Source of the DNA: Acidipropionibacterium virtanenii
GTDB taxonomy: Bacteria > Actinomycetota > Actinomycetes > Propionibacteriales > Propionibacteriaceae
Length of the DNA stretch: 64,000 nt
Reading direction: 5' to 3'
NCBI RefSeq assembly: GCF_003325455.1
Contig: NZ_CP025198.1
Location: 2,232,001-2,296,000 of the forward strand
This document shows positions 18,327 to 26,765 of this stretch, piece by piece. The translations under genes were made by a program, and so were the position numbers. The notes beneath the pieces are model-generated. The model worked only from the letters and a program-made list of their open reading frames with translations. It did not search any database and had not been told where the DNA came from. Position 1 is the first letter of the stretch, and every line of letters starts with the position of its first letter.

Positions 18327-19610
18327 GTGACATCCGACTTCTCCATCGAGGTGCGCGGCGAGGGCCTCATCGCCCTGGCCGCGAGCCTGCGGCTGGCACG
18401 CCTCGGTCACCGGGTGAGACTGGTCGCCGCCGAACCCCGCTGGCGCGCATCGACGGGGCCTTCTCCGGTCGTCGTCCTGCCACCGGTCCTGGAGGTGCCG
18501 GCCGCATGGCGAGACCTCTTCGGCAAGTCGGGGCGCAATATGGACGCCGAACTCGCCCGTGCCGGGTTCGCGCTGACCGATGCGCCGCCGGCCCGCCATC
18601 GCCTCGGCGGCGAGACCCTCACGCTGCCGACCGAGCGCGCCGGCCAGCTCGCCGCGGTCCGCAACCACTGGTCGCCCGCCCTCGCCCGGCGCTGGTCGCA
18701 GGTCCTGGACCGCGCCGACGAGATCTGGCAGGCGAGGCGCGCCCTGGGGCTGGAGTACCCGGTCACCGGGCCACTGCGCAGCGGCGACCTCCCCGAGGCG
18801 CTGGCCGGACGCCACCTCGTTGAGGCCTGTGACGGCCTGCCAGCGCTGCTGCGGGCGATCGTCAGAGGTCTCGGGCCCGTCCACGGCGGCACCCGCACCG
18901 GCCGCGGCGGCCTACCGCTGCTCGCCGATCTGGCGGTCCCCCGCGTCTTCGGCCGCTGGCAGCTGACGCGGCTCGACGACGGCCGACCGACCACCCTCCA
19001 GCCCCTGCTCGACGCGCTGGACAGACGACTTGTGGTCCGGGGCGTCGACGTCACCGCCCAGCCCCTGGGACACCCCGACATCGTCATCGACACCGGCCCT
19101 CGACCCCGCCGTGGGCCCGGCCGCACCAGACCCTTTCTGGCCCCGACCGTCTCGCTCACCCGCTCACCGTCCTCAGGCGTCGACGCGGCGGTCGATCACG
19201 CCATCGATCACACCTCGGCCGGCCCTGTGCTGCGCTGGTCGTGGTCCGAGAAGGGCGAGCGACTCACCCTCACCCACGACCACACCCGCCCGGTCCCTCG
19301 CCCGGATCTGGGCACCGCCATCGACAGCACCGCGGCCTGGAGACGTCGCCGTCCCCTGCGGTGGATCCTGGACGACGGCGTCCCTGTGCTGCTGGCGGAA
19401 TCGGGAGCCCACGGCGGCCCGGAGCCCTGGGCACAACTGATGACCGGCGCACAGGCCGCCTACCTGGCCCACACGAGGCTCACCGGCGAGGACGTCTCCC
19501 CCCACAACCGCGAGATCGGGGCCGATGGGCGCCCGCGACCGCGTAAGCTTGCTCCTCGGCCCTCGCCAGTCGAGGGCCGAACCGAGTTTCCCGAAGTGAG
19601 GACGATTTCG
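18327..19610 (+). CDS. FAD-dependent oxidoreductase-like region, frame open into HelD
   Basis: The first ~400 codons resemble a degenerate FAD/NAD(P) oxidoreductase of the phytoene desaturase or amine oxidase type. An N-terminal dinucleotide motif (VRGEGLIALAASLRLARLGHRV) and a C-terminal FAD-like segment (AHGGPEPWAQLMTGAQAAYLAH near residue 375) are visible. No stop codon separates it from the helicase reading frame, so the literal translation is a fusion of about 1180 residues. However, a perfect 10-bp hairpin (19556-19580), a TAA in another frame at 19544-19546 just before it and a plausible new start at 19611 suggest two genes, with a frameshift near the end of the first. The GTG at 18327 is my start choice. 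A TTG at 18231 is also open. Function unknown. Confidence 0.5.
19556..19580 (+). terminator. hairpin between oxidoreductase-like region and helD
   Basis: TCGGCCCTCG and CGAGGGCCGA form a perfect 10-bp stem around a 5-nt loop. Only a short gagtttc follows rather than a full T-tract. It sits 10 nt after an out-of-frame TAA and 30 nt before the probable helD start, where a terminator would be expected. Confidence 0.5.
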
Positions 19611-21872
19611 TTGACCTCTGGTTCTTCCTCCAGTGTTCCCGCTGAGACCACGATCGCCCACGAGATGGCCGCCGAGCAGGCCCACGTGGACCGGGTGTAC
19701 GACCAGTTGCGATCCGACACCGAGGCCGCCAAGAAGCTGGCCCGGGCCAGCCAGGAGATATACCACTCCGACCGGACGACCTGGGTGCGCGAGGAGGATC
19801 GCACCGCGATGTACGAGCGCGACGCCTTCGCCTTCAACGCGGCACGGCGTCTGGCGGCCCTGGACTCCGAGCACGAGGGCCTCGTGTTCGGGCGGATCGA
19901 TCTGAGCGAGGACGCCGAGGTGCGCCACATCGGCCGGATCGGGGTCCGGGACTCCGAGTACGAGCCGCTGGTGATCGACTGGCGGGCGCCGGCCGCCGAA
20001 CCCTTCTACCGGGCCACCTCCACCTCCCCCATGGGGGTGGTCCGCCGACGGGTGCTGCGCTGTCGCGACGACAGGGTGATCGGCATCGAGGACGACCTGC
20101 TGGACTCGACGAACAACCGGACAGATCTGCCGATCGTCGGCGAGGGCGCCCTGATGGCCGCCCTGTCCCGGGCCCGCGACACCCGGATGCACTCCATCGT
20201 CGCCACCATTCAGGCCGAGCAGGACGAAGCCATCCGCGCCCCCTACCAGGGGGTCACCACGATCTCCGGTGGGCCGGGGACCGGTAAGACGGTGGTGGCC
20301 CTGCACCGGGCCGCCTTCCTGCTCTACTCCCACCGCGCCCGCCTGGAGAACGGCGGGGTGCTCGTGGTGGGCCCCAGTTCGGTCTTCATGAACTACATCG
20401 AGAGGGTGCTGCCCAGTCTCGGCGAGGACTCCGTCACGTTGCGCGCGATGGGCGAGGTGGCCGCCGACGTCCTCGGGCTGGAGTCCGACCGGCTCGACGA
20501 GTCCGCCGCCGCCACCCTCAAGGGCAGCCTGCGGATGATCGACGTCGTCGCGGCGCTGGCCGCCCTGCCGCTGACCCCTGACCCCGAGGCCCTCAGTCTG
20601 CGGGTCACCATCAAGGGCGAGGTGCTCACCCTGGGCGCCAAGGCGCTGGCACGCACCCGTGCGCGAATCCTGAGGCGCTACCGGTACAACGCCTCCCGCC
20701 GGATCGTCGAGACCTCCCTGCTCGACCAGCTCTGGTCGAAAGTGCCGTCCGAGACCCTCGGCTCCTACGAACTCACCCGGGAGGACTTCGACGAGGCGAT
20801 CACATCACAGGCCTCCTACCGGATGTTCATGAACGCCTGGTGGCCGCCGATGACCGCCGAGCGCGCCCTGGCCAGGCTGGCCGACCCGCGGGTCGTCTCC
20901 CAGGTCGCCTCCGGCCTGTCCGCCGAGGATCAGACCATCCTCGCCGACTCGATCCCCGCACCCGACACCCGTGGGCACCGGGCCTGGAGTATCGCCGATA
21001 TCGCGCTGCTCGACGAGCTGATCGCGATCCTCGGGGCACCGCCCGTCGACCCGACCGCCGAGCAGCCGGTCTTCATCGAGGGGGGCGACGTCAGTGAACT
21101 GGTGACGGTGGCCGACACCCTCACCGACTCCCGCACCGTCGATCCCGAGGACGACCCCCAGGACACCTTCGCCCACGTGCTCGTCGACGAGGCCCAGGAC
21201 ATCACGCCGATGCAGTGGCGGATGCTGCGCCGCCGCGGCCCGCAGGCCTCGTGGACCATCGTCGGGGATCCGGCCCAGTCGGCCTACCCCCTCCCCGAGG
21301 AGACCGCGGCCGCGGTGGCCGAGCTCACCGGGCACGCCCCCAGCAGGACCTTCCGGCTCTCGAAGAACTACCGCTCCCCCGCCGAGGTGTTCGACCTGGC
21401 CGCCGGGGTGATCACCACCGTCCATCCCGACGCCGATCTGCCCGAGGCGGTGCGCTCGACCGGCATCGACCCCCGCTTCGAGACGAGTTCCCGGGCGAGC
21501 CTGGGCGAGGATCTCGCTGCCACCGCGCGCACGCTGGCCGGCCAGGTCGAGGGCACCATCGGCATCATCTGCCCGCCGTCTCTGGCACAGCAGGCCCGCG
21601 ACCTGGTGGCCGACGGAGCCGAGCTGGCGGACCTGGCGGGCCGCGTCATCCCGTTGACCGCGATGCAGGCCAAGGGCCTGGAGTACGACGCGGTCGTGGT
21701 GGTGGATCCCGATGACATCGTCGCCGAGGCACCGGGCGGCGTGCGGGTGCTCTACGTGGCGCTCACCCGGCCAACCCAGCGGCTGATGGTGCTGGGTCTC
21801 AGCGATCCCACATCCCCGGCCGGCGATCACGCACCATGGCGTGCAGCTCTGTGGTCGCACGGGACCGATTGA
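19611..21872 (+). CDS. helD: HelD/HelR-type RNA polymerase-associated helicase
   Basis: Superfamily 1 (UvrD/Rep-like) ATPase of the HelD class, which removes RNA polymerase from stalled complexes. Actinobacterial HelR forms can also protect against rifampicin. From the TTG at 19611 it has 753 residues, a usual length. The N-terminal coiled region AAEQAHVDRVYDQL matches family members. Walker A GGPGTGKT is near residues 221-228, DEAQDITPMQW near 525, and the C-terminal motifs KNYRSP, AMQAKGLEYD and LYVALTRPTQRL are present. A gaggac ribosome binding site precedes the TTG. The last 74 nt overlap the convergent metF gene. Confidence 0.88.
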   Translation: MTSGSSSSVPAETTIAHEMAAEQAHVDRVYDQLRSDTEAAKKLARASQEIYHSDRTTWVREEDRTAMYERDAFAFNAARRLAALDSEHEGLVFGRIDLSEDAEVRHIGRIGVRDSEYEPLVIDWRAPAAEPFYRATSTSPMGVVRRRVLRCRDDRVIGIEDDLLDSTNNRTDLPIVGEGALMAALSRARDTRMHSIVATIQAEQDEAIRAPYQGVTTISGGPGTGKTVVALHRAAFLLYSHRARLENGGVLVVGPSSVFMNYIERVLPSLGEDSVTLRAMGEVAADVLGLESDRLDESAAATLKGSLRMIDVVAALAALPLTPDPEALSLRVTIKGEVLTLGAKALARTRARILRRYRYNASRRIVETSLLDQLWSKVPSETLGSYELTREDFDEAITSQASYRMFMNAWWPPMTAERALARLADPRVVSQVASGLSAEDQTILADSIPAPDTRGHRAWSIADIALLDELIAILGAPPVDPTAEQPVFIEGGDVSELVTVADTLTDSRTVDPEDDPQDTFAHVLVDEAQDITPMQWRMLRRRGPQASWTIVGDPAQSAYPLPEETAAAVAELTGHAPSRTFRLSKNYRSPAEVFDLAAGVITTVHPDADLPEAVRSTGIDPRFETSSRASLGEDLAATARTLAGQVEGTIGIICPPSLAQQARDLVADGAELADLAGRVIPLTAMQAKGLEYDAVVVVDPDDIVAEAPGGVRVLYVALTRPTQRLMVLGLSDPTSPAGDHAPWRAALWSHGTD

Positions 21873-22716
21873 GGGTGTAGTAGTGCAGTCCCGGCGCCCC
21901 CTGGTCGAGGAGTCGGCAGCACAGCCGGGCCGCCGCCTCCAGGCCGATCGCCCGCACCGCGGCACGGTCCTCGGCGACCTCGGAGAGCCGGGCGACCAGG
22001 TCGGCGGGGACGTCGGTGCCCGACAGCTCGCCGAAGCGCCTGATCTGCCCGAATGAGGTGATCGGCATGATGCCGGGGATGATCGGGATGTCGCAGCCCA
22101 GCGCCCGGACGCGGGCCACCAGATCGGTGTAGTGCTCGGGGATGAAGAAGAGCTGGGTGATGGCGTAGGAGGCCCCGGCCTCCGCCTTGTCGGCGAGGAT
22201 CCGGGCGTCCAGGTCGAGGTCTCCCGAGGCCGGATGGCAGTCCGGGAAGGCGCCCACCCCCACGCAGGCGTCCGGGTTGACCCGATGGACCAGACGGACC
22301 AGGTCGGTGGCGTTGGCCAGCCCGTCGGGCCGGGCGAGCCAGGGCTCCGTGGCTCCTCCCGGCATGTCTCCGCGGATCGCCAGGATGTGGTCGACCCCGG
22401 CGTCGTGGTAGTCGCGGACGGCCTGTTCCAGCTCGGCGACGCTCTGGGAGACGGCTGTGAGGTGGCCGACGGTCCGCAGCCCGCTGGCGACCATGTGCCG
22501 GGTGCAGCGCAGAGTGCGGTCGCGGCTGGACCCGTTGGCCCCGTAGGTCACCGAGATGAAGTCCGGGCTCAGCGGTACCAGGGCGTCGGTGGCACGCCAC
22601 AGCCGGTACACGTCCTCCTCGCTGCGCGGCGGCATGAACTCGAAGGAGGTGAGGGGACGCTCGGCCCGCGTCAGCAGATCAGCAATGGTCTCGGCGGGAC
22701 GGGTTGAGGACAGCAT
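21799..22716 (-). CDS. metF: methylenetetrahydrofolate reductase
   Basis: Flavoenzyme that reduces 5,10-methylene-THF to 5-methyl-THF for methionine synthesis. The 305-residue TIM-barrel protein shows the family's TSFEFMPPRS start, ISVTYGANGSSRDRT, HLTAVSQS, ILAIRGDMPGG and the ITQLFFIPEHY block. The ATG at 22716 is 6 nt downstream of a -10-like TACTGT, so the mRNA is probably leaderless. Its 3' end overlaps the 3' end of helD on the opposite strand by 74 nt. Confidence 0.95.
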   Translation of the reverse strand: MLSSTRPAETIADLLTRAERPLTSFEFMPPRSEEDVYRLWRATDALVPLSPDFISVTYGANGSSRDRTLRCTRHMVASGLRTVGHLTAVSQSVAELEQAVRDYHDAGVDHILAIRGDMPGGATEPWLARPDGLANATDLVRLVHRVNPDACVGVGAFPDCHPASGDLDLDARILADKAEAGASYAITQLFFIPEHYTDLVARVRALGCDIPIIPGIMPITSFGQIRRFGELSGTDVPADLVARLSEVAEDRAAVRAIGLEAAARLCCRLLDQGAPGLHYYTLNRSRATTELHAMVRDRRPGMWDR

Positions 22717-22722
22717 GGGCCC

Positions 22723-22728
22723 ACAGTA
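22723..22728 (-). promoter_or_regulatory. leaderless -10 of metF
   Basis: TACTGT on the minus strand ends 6 nt before the metF ATG. This spacing places the transcription start on or next to the start codon, as in actinobacterial leaderless genes. Confidence 0.5.
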
Positions 22729-22764
22729 GAGCAGCCGCCGGAGCCCGCCGCCGCGCCGATCTCA

Positions 22765-22770
22765 TAGGGT
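22765..22770 (+). promoter_or_regulatory. leaderless -10 of polyprenyl synthase gene
   Basis: TAGGGT ends 7 nt before the ATG at 22778, and no ribosome binding site is visible. Together with the metF element it makes a 61-nt divergent, doubly leaderless promoter region. Confidence 0.5.
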
Positions 22771-22777
22771 GGGCCGT

Positions 22778-23878
22778 ATGAGCGCCCCCTTCGACCCGGC
22801 CGATCCGGCCGGCGAACCCTTCCGCCAGGCCGTGCAGACCGCGATCACCGGTTTCCTCACCGACCAGCGGGCCGTGCTGGCCACCATCGGGGAGGAACTC
22901 GACCCGCTGCGGATCGCGGCCGGCGAGTACACCGGAGGCGGCAAGCGGCTGCGGCCGGCGTTCTGCTACTGGGGCCGGGTGGCGGCGTCCGGCCAGCCGG
23001 TGGACGCGGCACCTCTGATGCGCGCCGTCTCCTCGCTGGAGCTGCTCCACGTCTCGGCGCTGATGCACGACGACCTGATGGACCATTCGGACACCCGCAG
23101 GGGCCTGCCGTCGGCCCACCGGCGCTTCTCCGAGGCCCATCAGCATGCCGGTGGCGCCGGACCGGCGCAGGATTTCGGCTCCGACATGGCGATCCTGCTG
23201 GGAGACCTGCTGCTGGTGTGGAGCATGGAGATGTTCAGCGGCTCGGGGATCGAGCCGCTGCGGCTGGCCGCGGCCGGCCCGCTGCTGGAGGCGGTGCGCA
23301 CCGAGGTGACCTGCGGACAGGTGCTGGACGTCACCGCCCAGGCCAGGATGACCGGTGGCGGCCGTGAGTCCGATCTGGACCTGGCCCATCGCGTGGTGGA
23401 GTTCAAGACCGCCCGGTACACCGTGGCCAGGCCGGCCCAGATCGGCGTCAGCCTGGCCGGAGGCACAGCCGGGCTGCAACAGGCGATGCTGGACTTCGGC
23501 TCGCCGCTGGGCCGGGCCTTCCAGTTCCGCGACGATCTGCTCGGAGTCTTCGGCGATGCCGGGATCACCGGAAAGCCCGCCGGCGACGACATCCGCGAGG
23601 GCAAGCGCACGATGCTCGTGGCCCACGCCATGTCGGCCTCCACCCCGGACGACGCGCGGACCCTCGATTCACTGCTGGGGCGCCCCGATCTCGATGACTC
23701 CGACATCGCCACCGCGCGCCGGATCATCGAGTCCAGCGGGGCCAGGGCCGGTGTCGAGGCCGACATCGAGAAGGGCTACCGGCAGGCCCTGGACGTCCTC
23801 GGCTCCGCCGAGATGACCCACGAGGGACGTATCGCGCTCACCGAGCTGGCCCGCCAGTGCGTGCAGCGATCCGCGTGA
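22778..23878 (+). CDS. polyprenyl diphosphate synthase
   Basis: Trans-prenyltransferase that condenses isopentenyl diphosphate with allylic diphosphates to make C15-C45 prenyl chains for quinones or other isoprenoids. The 366-residue product has the first Asp-rich motif in MHDDLMDHS, the FQFRDDLLGVFGD second motif region and the GKRLRPAFCYW block near residue 55. The product length cannot be read from the sequence. The leaderless ATG at 22778 is preferred over the in-frame GTG at 22769, which would overlap the -10. It is divergent from metF and convergent with thiE. Confidence 0.92.
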   Translation: MSAPFDPADPAGEPFRQAVQTAITGFLTDQRAVLATIGEELDPLRIAAGEYTGGGKRLRPAFCYWGRVAASGQPVDAAPLMRAVSSLELLHVSALMHDDLMDHSDTRRGLPSAHRRFSEAHQHAGGAGPAQDFGSDMAILLGDLLLVWSMEMFSGSGIEPLRLAAAGPLLEAVRTEVTCGQVLDVTAQARMTGGGRESDLDLAHRVVEFKTARYTVARPAQIGVSLAGGTAGLQQAMLDFGSPLGRAFQFRDDLLGVFGDAGITGKPAGDDIREGKRTMLVAHAMSASTPDDARTLDSLLGRPDLDDSDIATARRIIESSGARAGVEADIEKGYRQALDVLGSAEMTHEGRIALTELARQCVQRSA

Positions 23879-23887
23879 TACCCGTGC

Positions 23888-24580
23888 TCAGCCGGGCTGG
23901 ACGGGGCCCTTCAGCGGGTCGTCGAGCCATGCCCGGCCCACCGTCCGGGCGATCTGTCGCGACACCTCGCCGGGGTCGCTCGCAGCGGTGACGGCGCGTC
24001 CCACCGCGATCCTGCGGGCGCCGGCCTCGAGGACCTGACCCACATTGCGCGCCGTGATCCCCCCGGCGGCGAACCACGGGATCGGCCGGTCGTCGGCGTC
24101 GCGGCAGTCCACCGAGGCCCGGCGCACCATTTCCAGCCCGCCGCCTCGCCCGCGGACCGGCCCCGACCACACCGGCCCGATGAAGACGTAGTCGCAGTCC
24201 GAGGTGACCCGTGCCAGCTGCGCGGGATCGTGGGCCGAGCGTCCGAGCAGCCCGTGGGGGCCCAGGGCCGTGCGGGCCGGTCCGGCATATCCGTCGGCGC
24301 TCAGATGGAGGACGTCGGCCCGTGACCCCGACACGGTGCCGGCCTCTCCGTGGACGCCGAGGAGGGCCTGGCTGCCGGCCAGGGCGTCGGCGATCCCGGC
24401 AACCGCCTCGACCAGTGCCTCGTGACCGACGCCGGAATCGCGGATCTGGACCATGTCGACCCCGCCGGCGACCGCCGCGACCACCACGTCGAGGACGTCA
24501 CCGGCCGCGGGATGCAGATCGGTGACCAGACAGAGGGTCGCCATCTGAAGTCGGGCGGTCAGCCCCAGCAGCGCAGTCAT
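23888..24580 (-). CDS. thiE: thiamine phosphate synthase-like protein
   Basis: Joins HMP-pyrophosphate and thiazole phosphate to thiamine phosphate. The 230-residue TIM-barrel product shows CLVTDLHP, the VDMVQIRDSG block, LGRSAHD, DYVFIGPVW and the phosphate-binding WFAAGGI and RIAVGRAV segments. The family's usual substrate-binding blocks are somewhat divergent, so a regulatory or TenI-like role cannot be excluded. The ATG at 24580 follows a TAGGCT -10 by 6 nt, so there is no room for a TPP riboswitch. Confidence 0.8.
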   Translation of the reverse strand: MTALLGLTARLQMATLCLVTDLHPAAGDVLDVVVAAVAGGVDMVQIRDSGVGHEALVEAVAGIADALAGSQALLGVHGEAGTVSGSRADVLHLSADGYAGPARTALGPHGLLGRSAHDPAQLARVTSDCDYVFIGPVWSGPVRGRGGGLEMVRRASVDCRDADDRPIPWFAAGGITARNVGQVLEAGARRIAVGRAVTAASDPGEVSRQIARTVGRAWLDDPLKGPVQPG

Positions 24581-24586
24581 GGGTCC

Positions 24587-24592
24587 AGCCTA
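24587..24592 (-). promoter_or_regulatory. leaderless -10 of thiE
   Basis: TAGGCT on the minus strand ends 6 nt before the thiE ATG, implying a leaderless transcript. Confidence 0.5.
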
Positions 24593-24698
24593 GAGAGCCC
24601 CGGGCACCGATGAGGCGAGCCTGTGGCCGCGTCCCTAGAATCGACCTCGGCCCATAAGGGCGAAGATCTATCGCGAACAGCGGAAAGGACAGCCCGAG

Positions 24699-25109
24699 AT
24701 GTCCATCAGGCGACCGATCGTGGCCGTGACAGCAGCCGTCGCCGTGCTGACGGCCTGCTCAGGTCAGCAGCAGATCGCACCCTCGGTCCCCTCCCCCGGC
24801 GCCGACTCCCACCAGGTGATGACGGCCTACCTCAAGGCCGCCGTCGCACACGACTGCCAGGTGACCCGCCGACTCACCGCCGCGAGCACCTGGGCGTGGT
24901 GCGACACTCCCCGGATGACCGCCTACAAGGGCGTGGGCACGGTGGTGAGACTCAGCGCCGCCGATGCCGGGGTGGCTCTCGAGTGCTACCCGATGACCGT
25001 CACCACTGCCGGTGCGGGGCGCGGCATCGCCGAGGGCACCAGGCCCTGGACACTGTGCTTCCGCCACACGGATGCGGGCTATCGGCTGTACCAGCAGGGC
25101 ATGCGCTGA
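24699..25109 (+). CDS. small secreted lipoprotein
   Basis: A 136-residue protein with a short lipoprotein signal peptide. Basic MSIRRP is followed by a hydrophobic stretch and the lipobox LTAC (Cys at residue 20). The mature part is about 117 residues and has three more cysteines (HDCQV, WCDTP, LECYP) plus a fourth near the C-terminus (TLCFRH), so disulfides are possible outside the cell. The ATG follows ggaaagga at a slightly long distance. I do not recognise the family. It lies between divergent thiE and the downstream kinase gene. Confidence 0.75.
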   Translation: MSIRRPIVAVTAAVAVLTACSGQQQIAPSVPSPGADSHQVMTAYLKAAVAHDCQVTRRLTAASTWAWCDTPRMTAYKGVGTVVRLSAADAGVALECYPMTVTTAGAGRGIAEGTRPWTLCFRHTDAGYRLYQQGMR

Positions 25110-25262
25110 CCCTGAGGTTTCCCCGAAGGTTTCCTCGAACCGTACCGCGTCGGGGGGACTCGCCGCGTCCGGTGCCCGGGTCCGCCGCCTCCCAGCACCT
25201 AGACTCGCTGTGACAGGCGAGCACGGCCTGCGCCCTTCCCCCGATCGCGCTGTGAGGCACAC

Positions 25263-26669
25263 GTGAGCATGACTGTGAGTACCGACCCCCTCGTGGGCCG
25301 CGTCCTCGGCGGTCGCTACGAGATCACCTCGCGCATCGCCCGGGGAGGCATGGCCACCGTCTACCGGGCGCAGGACGTCCACCTCCACCGGGGCGTGGCG
25401 GTGAAGGTGATGCACGAGGGGCTCTATGAGGACCCGGAGTTCGCCCGCCGATTCGATCTTGAGGCCAAGGCGGCGGCCCGTCTGGTCAATCCCCATGTCG
25501 TCAGCGTCTTCGACCAGGGGGTCGACGACCTTCGGCCCTACATCGTCATGGAGTACGTGCCGGGATGCACCCTGCGGCATGTGATCGTCCAGGATGCCCC
25601 GTTGACGCCCCGCCGGGCGCTCGCCCTGCTCGAGCCGGTGGTCTCGGCACTGGCGAGCGCCCATGACGACGGCGTGGTGCATCGCGACGTCAAGCCCGAG
25701 AATGTGCTCATCTCCGATCGGGGCCAGATCAAGGTCGCCGACTTCGGTCTGGCCCGTGCGGTGACCGCCCAGAGCGTCACGGCCACCGGGCTGCTGGTCG
25801 GCACCGTCTCCTATCTGCCGCCCGAGCTCGTGGTGAGCAATCGTGCCGATGAGCGTTCGGACGTGTACTCGACCGGGATCGTGCTCTTCGAGATGCTCAC
25901 CGGACACAAACCGCACACCGGGGAGACTCCCATCCAGGTGGCCTGGGCCCACGTCCATGAGGACGTACCGGCCCCCTCGGCCTACCTCGCCGGGCTCGGG
26001 CGGAGGGGCCGCGAGCTGGCCGAGCACATCCCGGCGTATCTCGACGCCCTGGTACGCAGCTGCACGGCTCGCGAACCCGCCGACCGCCCGGTCGACGGCC
26101 GGGTGCTTCTCGGCCTCATCCGGTCGGCCCGGGTCTCCCTGGCCCAGGGACGCGCCGAGGACCCCGCCATCACCTCGCTGATGCACCGTGCCGGGAGCGC
26201 GCAGCCCGCCAGCCCGGTTCCCGTCCCTGGAGCGTCACCGGCCCACACCCGCACCCCGGTCTCCCCGATCGATCGTCCCGCTGTGTCCCGGGTCACCCCT
26301 GCGCGCCCCGGCGTCGCCATCCGGACCGACATCTCCCACCGGGCGGCCTCCCCCCAGACCCCCAGGGATACTCCCCGGCCCCGCAACCCCGGCGTCGCCC
26401 GGGCCCCTCACACGCGGCCGACCGGCCCGGGCCGGGTCACGAGGTCTGCCCCGCGGGGCCGACGCCCCGCCCCGTACCGCGGGCGGCGCAACCTCATCGC
26501 GATGCTGCTCATCACGGTGCTGGCGGTGGCTGTCGGGCTGACGGCATATCGCTTCGGCGTCTCCCTGCGAACCTCCTCAGGACCGGCGGCCGGGCAGGTC
26601 GACGTCATGCCCCCGGCCACGTCATCTGTCACCGTTCAACATCTGGAGGATTCACCGCATATCCGTTGA
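25263..26669 (+). CDS. membrane Ser/Thr protein kinase (PknB type)
   Basis: Hanks-type kinase of 468 residues. The glycine loop is IARGGMATVYRA (about 25-36), the ATP-binding Lys is in VAVKVM (Lys 48), the catalytic loop is VHRDVKPENVL (about 139-149), and the Mg-binding DFG is near 159. A disordered Pro/Arg/Thr-rich linker (about 300-405) leads to one membrane helix (about 410-432). Only some 35 residues would be outside, with no PASTA or other sensor domain, so sensing must rely on partners. The GTG at 25263 is used. An ATG two codons later is equally possible. Confidence 0.92.
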   Translation: MSMTVSTDPLVGRVLGGRYEITSRIARGGMATVYRAQDVHLHRGVAVKVMHEGLYEDPEFARRFDLEAKAAARLVNPHVVSVFDQGVDDLRPYIVMEYVPGCTLRHVIVQDAPLTPRRALALLEPVVSALASAHDDGVVHRDVKPENVLISDRGQIKVADFGLARAVTAQSVTATGLLVGTVSYLPPELVVSNRADERSDVYSTGIVLFEMLTGHKPHTGETPIQVAWAHVHEDVPAPSAYLAGLGRRGRELAEHIPAYLDALVRSCTAREPADRPVDGRVLLGLIRSARVSLAQGRAEDPAITSLMHRAGSAQPASPVPVPGASPAHTRTPVSPIDRPAVSRVTPARPGVAIRTDISHRAASPQTPRDTPRPRNPGVARAPHTRPTGPGRVTRSAPRGRRPAPYRGRRNLIAMLLITVLAVAVGLTAYRFGVSLRTSSGPAAGQVDVMPPATSSVTVQHLEDSPHIR

Positions 26670-26685
26670 TGAACGGTTGTTCATC
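26668..26685 (+). terminator. stem-loop at the kinase stop codon
   Basis: GATGAAC and GTTCATC form a perfect 7-bp stem with a 4-nt loop, starting inside the kinase stop codon. No T-tract follows. It may be a weak terminator or a protein-binding palindrome in front of the EamA promoter. Confidence 0.35.
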
Positions 26686-26727
26686 TCGTCCATCATCGAC
26701 TGCACACTGTTTTTCATCGCATCCTGG

Positions 26728-26756
26728 GTGAAACTGCGAAGATCTTCTCGTATAAC
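26728..26756 (+). promoter_or_regulatory. promoter of the EamA transporter gene
   Basis: GTGAAA (26728-26733), a 17-nt spacer and TATAAC (26751-26756) point to the ATG at 26766. An ATG at 26757 directly abuts the -10 and so would probably be upstream of the transcript. The mRNA would be leaderless or nearly so. Confidence 0.55.
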
Positions 26757-26765
26757 ATGGCCCCC

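Noticed and set aside
19556-19580. Rifamycin-associated element (RAE) before helD
   Set aside because: The hairpin is perfect but its sequence does not resemble the RAE consensus as I remember it.
24581-24698. TPP riboswitch for thiE
   Set aside because: The -10 lies 6 nt before the start codon, so there is no leader to hold an aptamer.
26668-26685. Intrinsic terminator after the kinase gene
   Set aside because: The stem is only 7 bp and no T-tract follows, so I list it only as a weak candidate.
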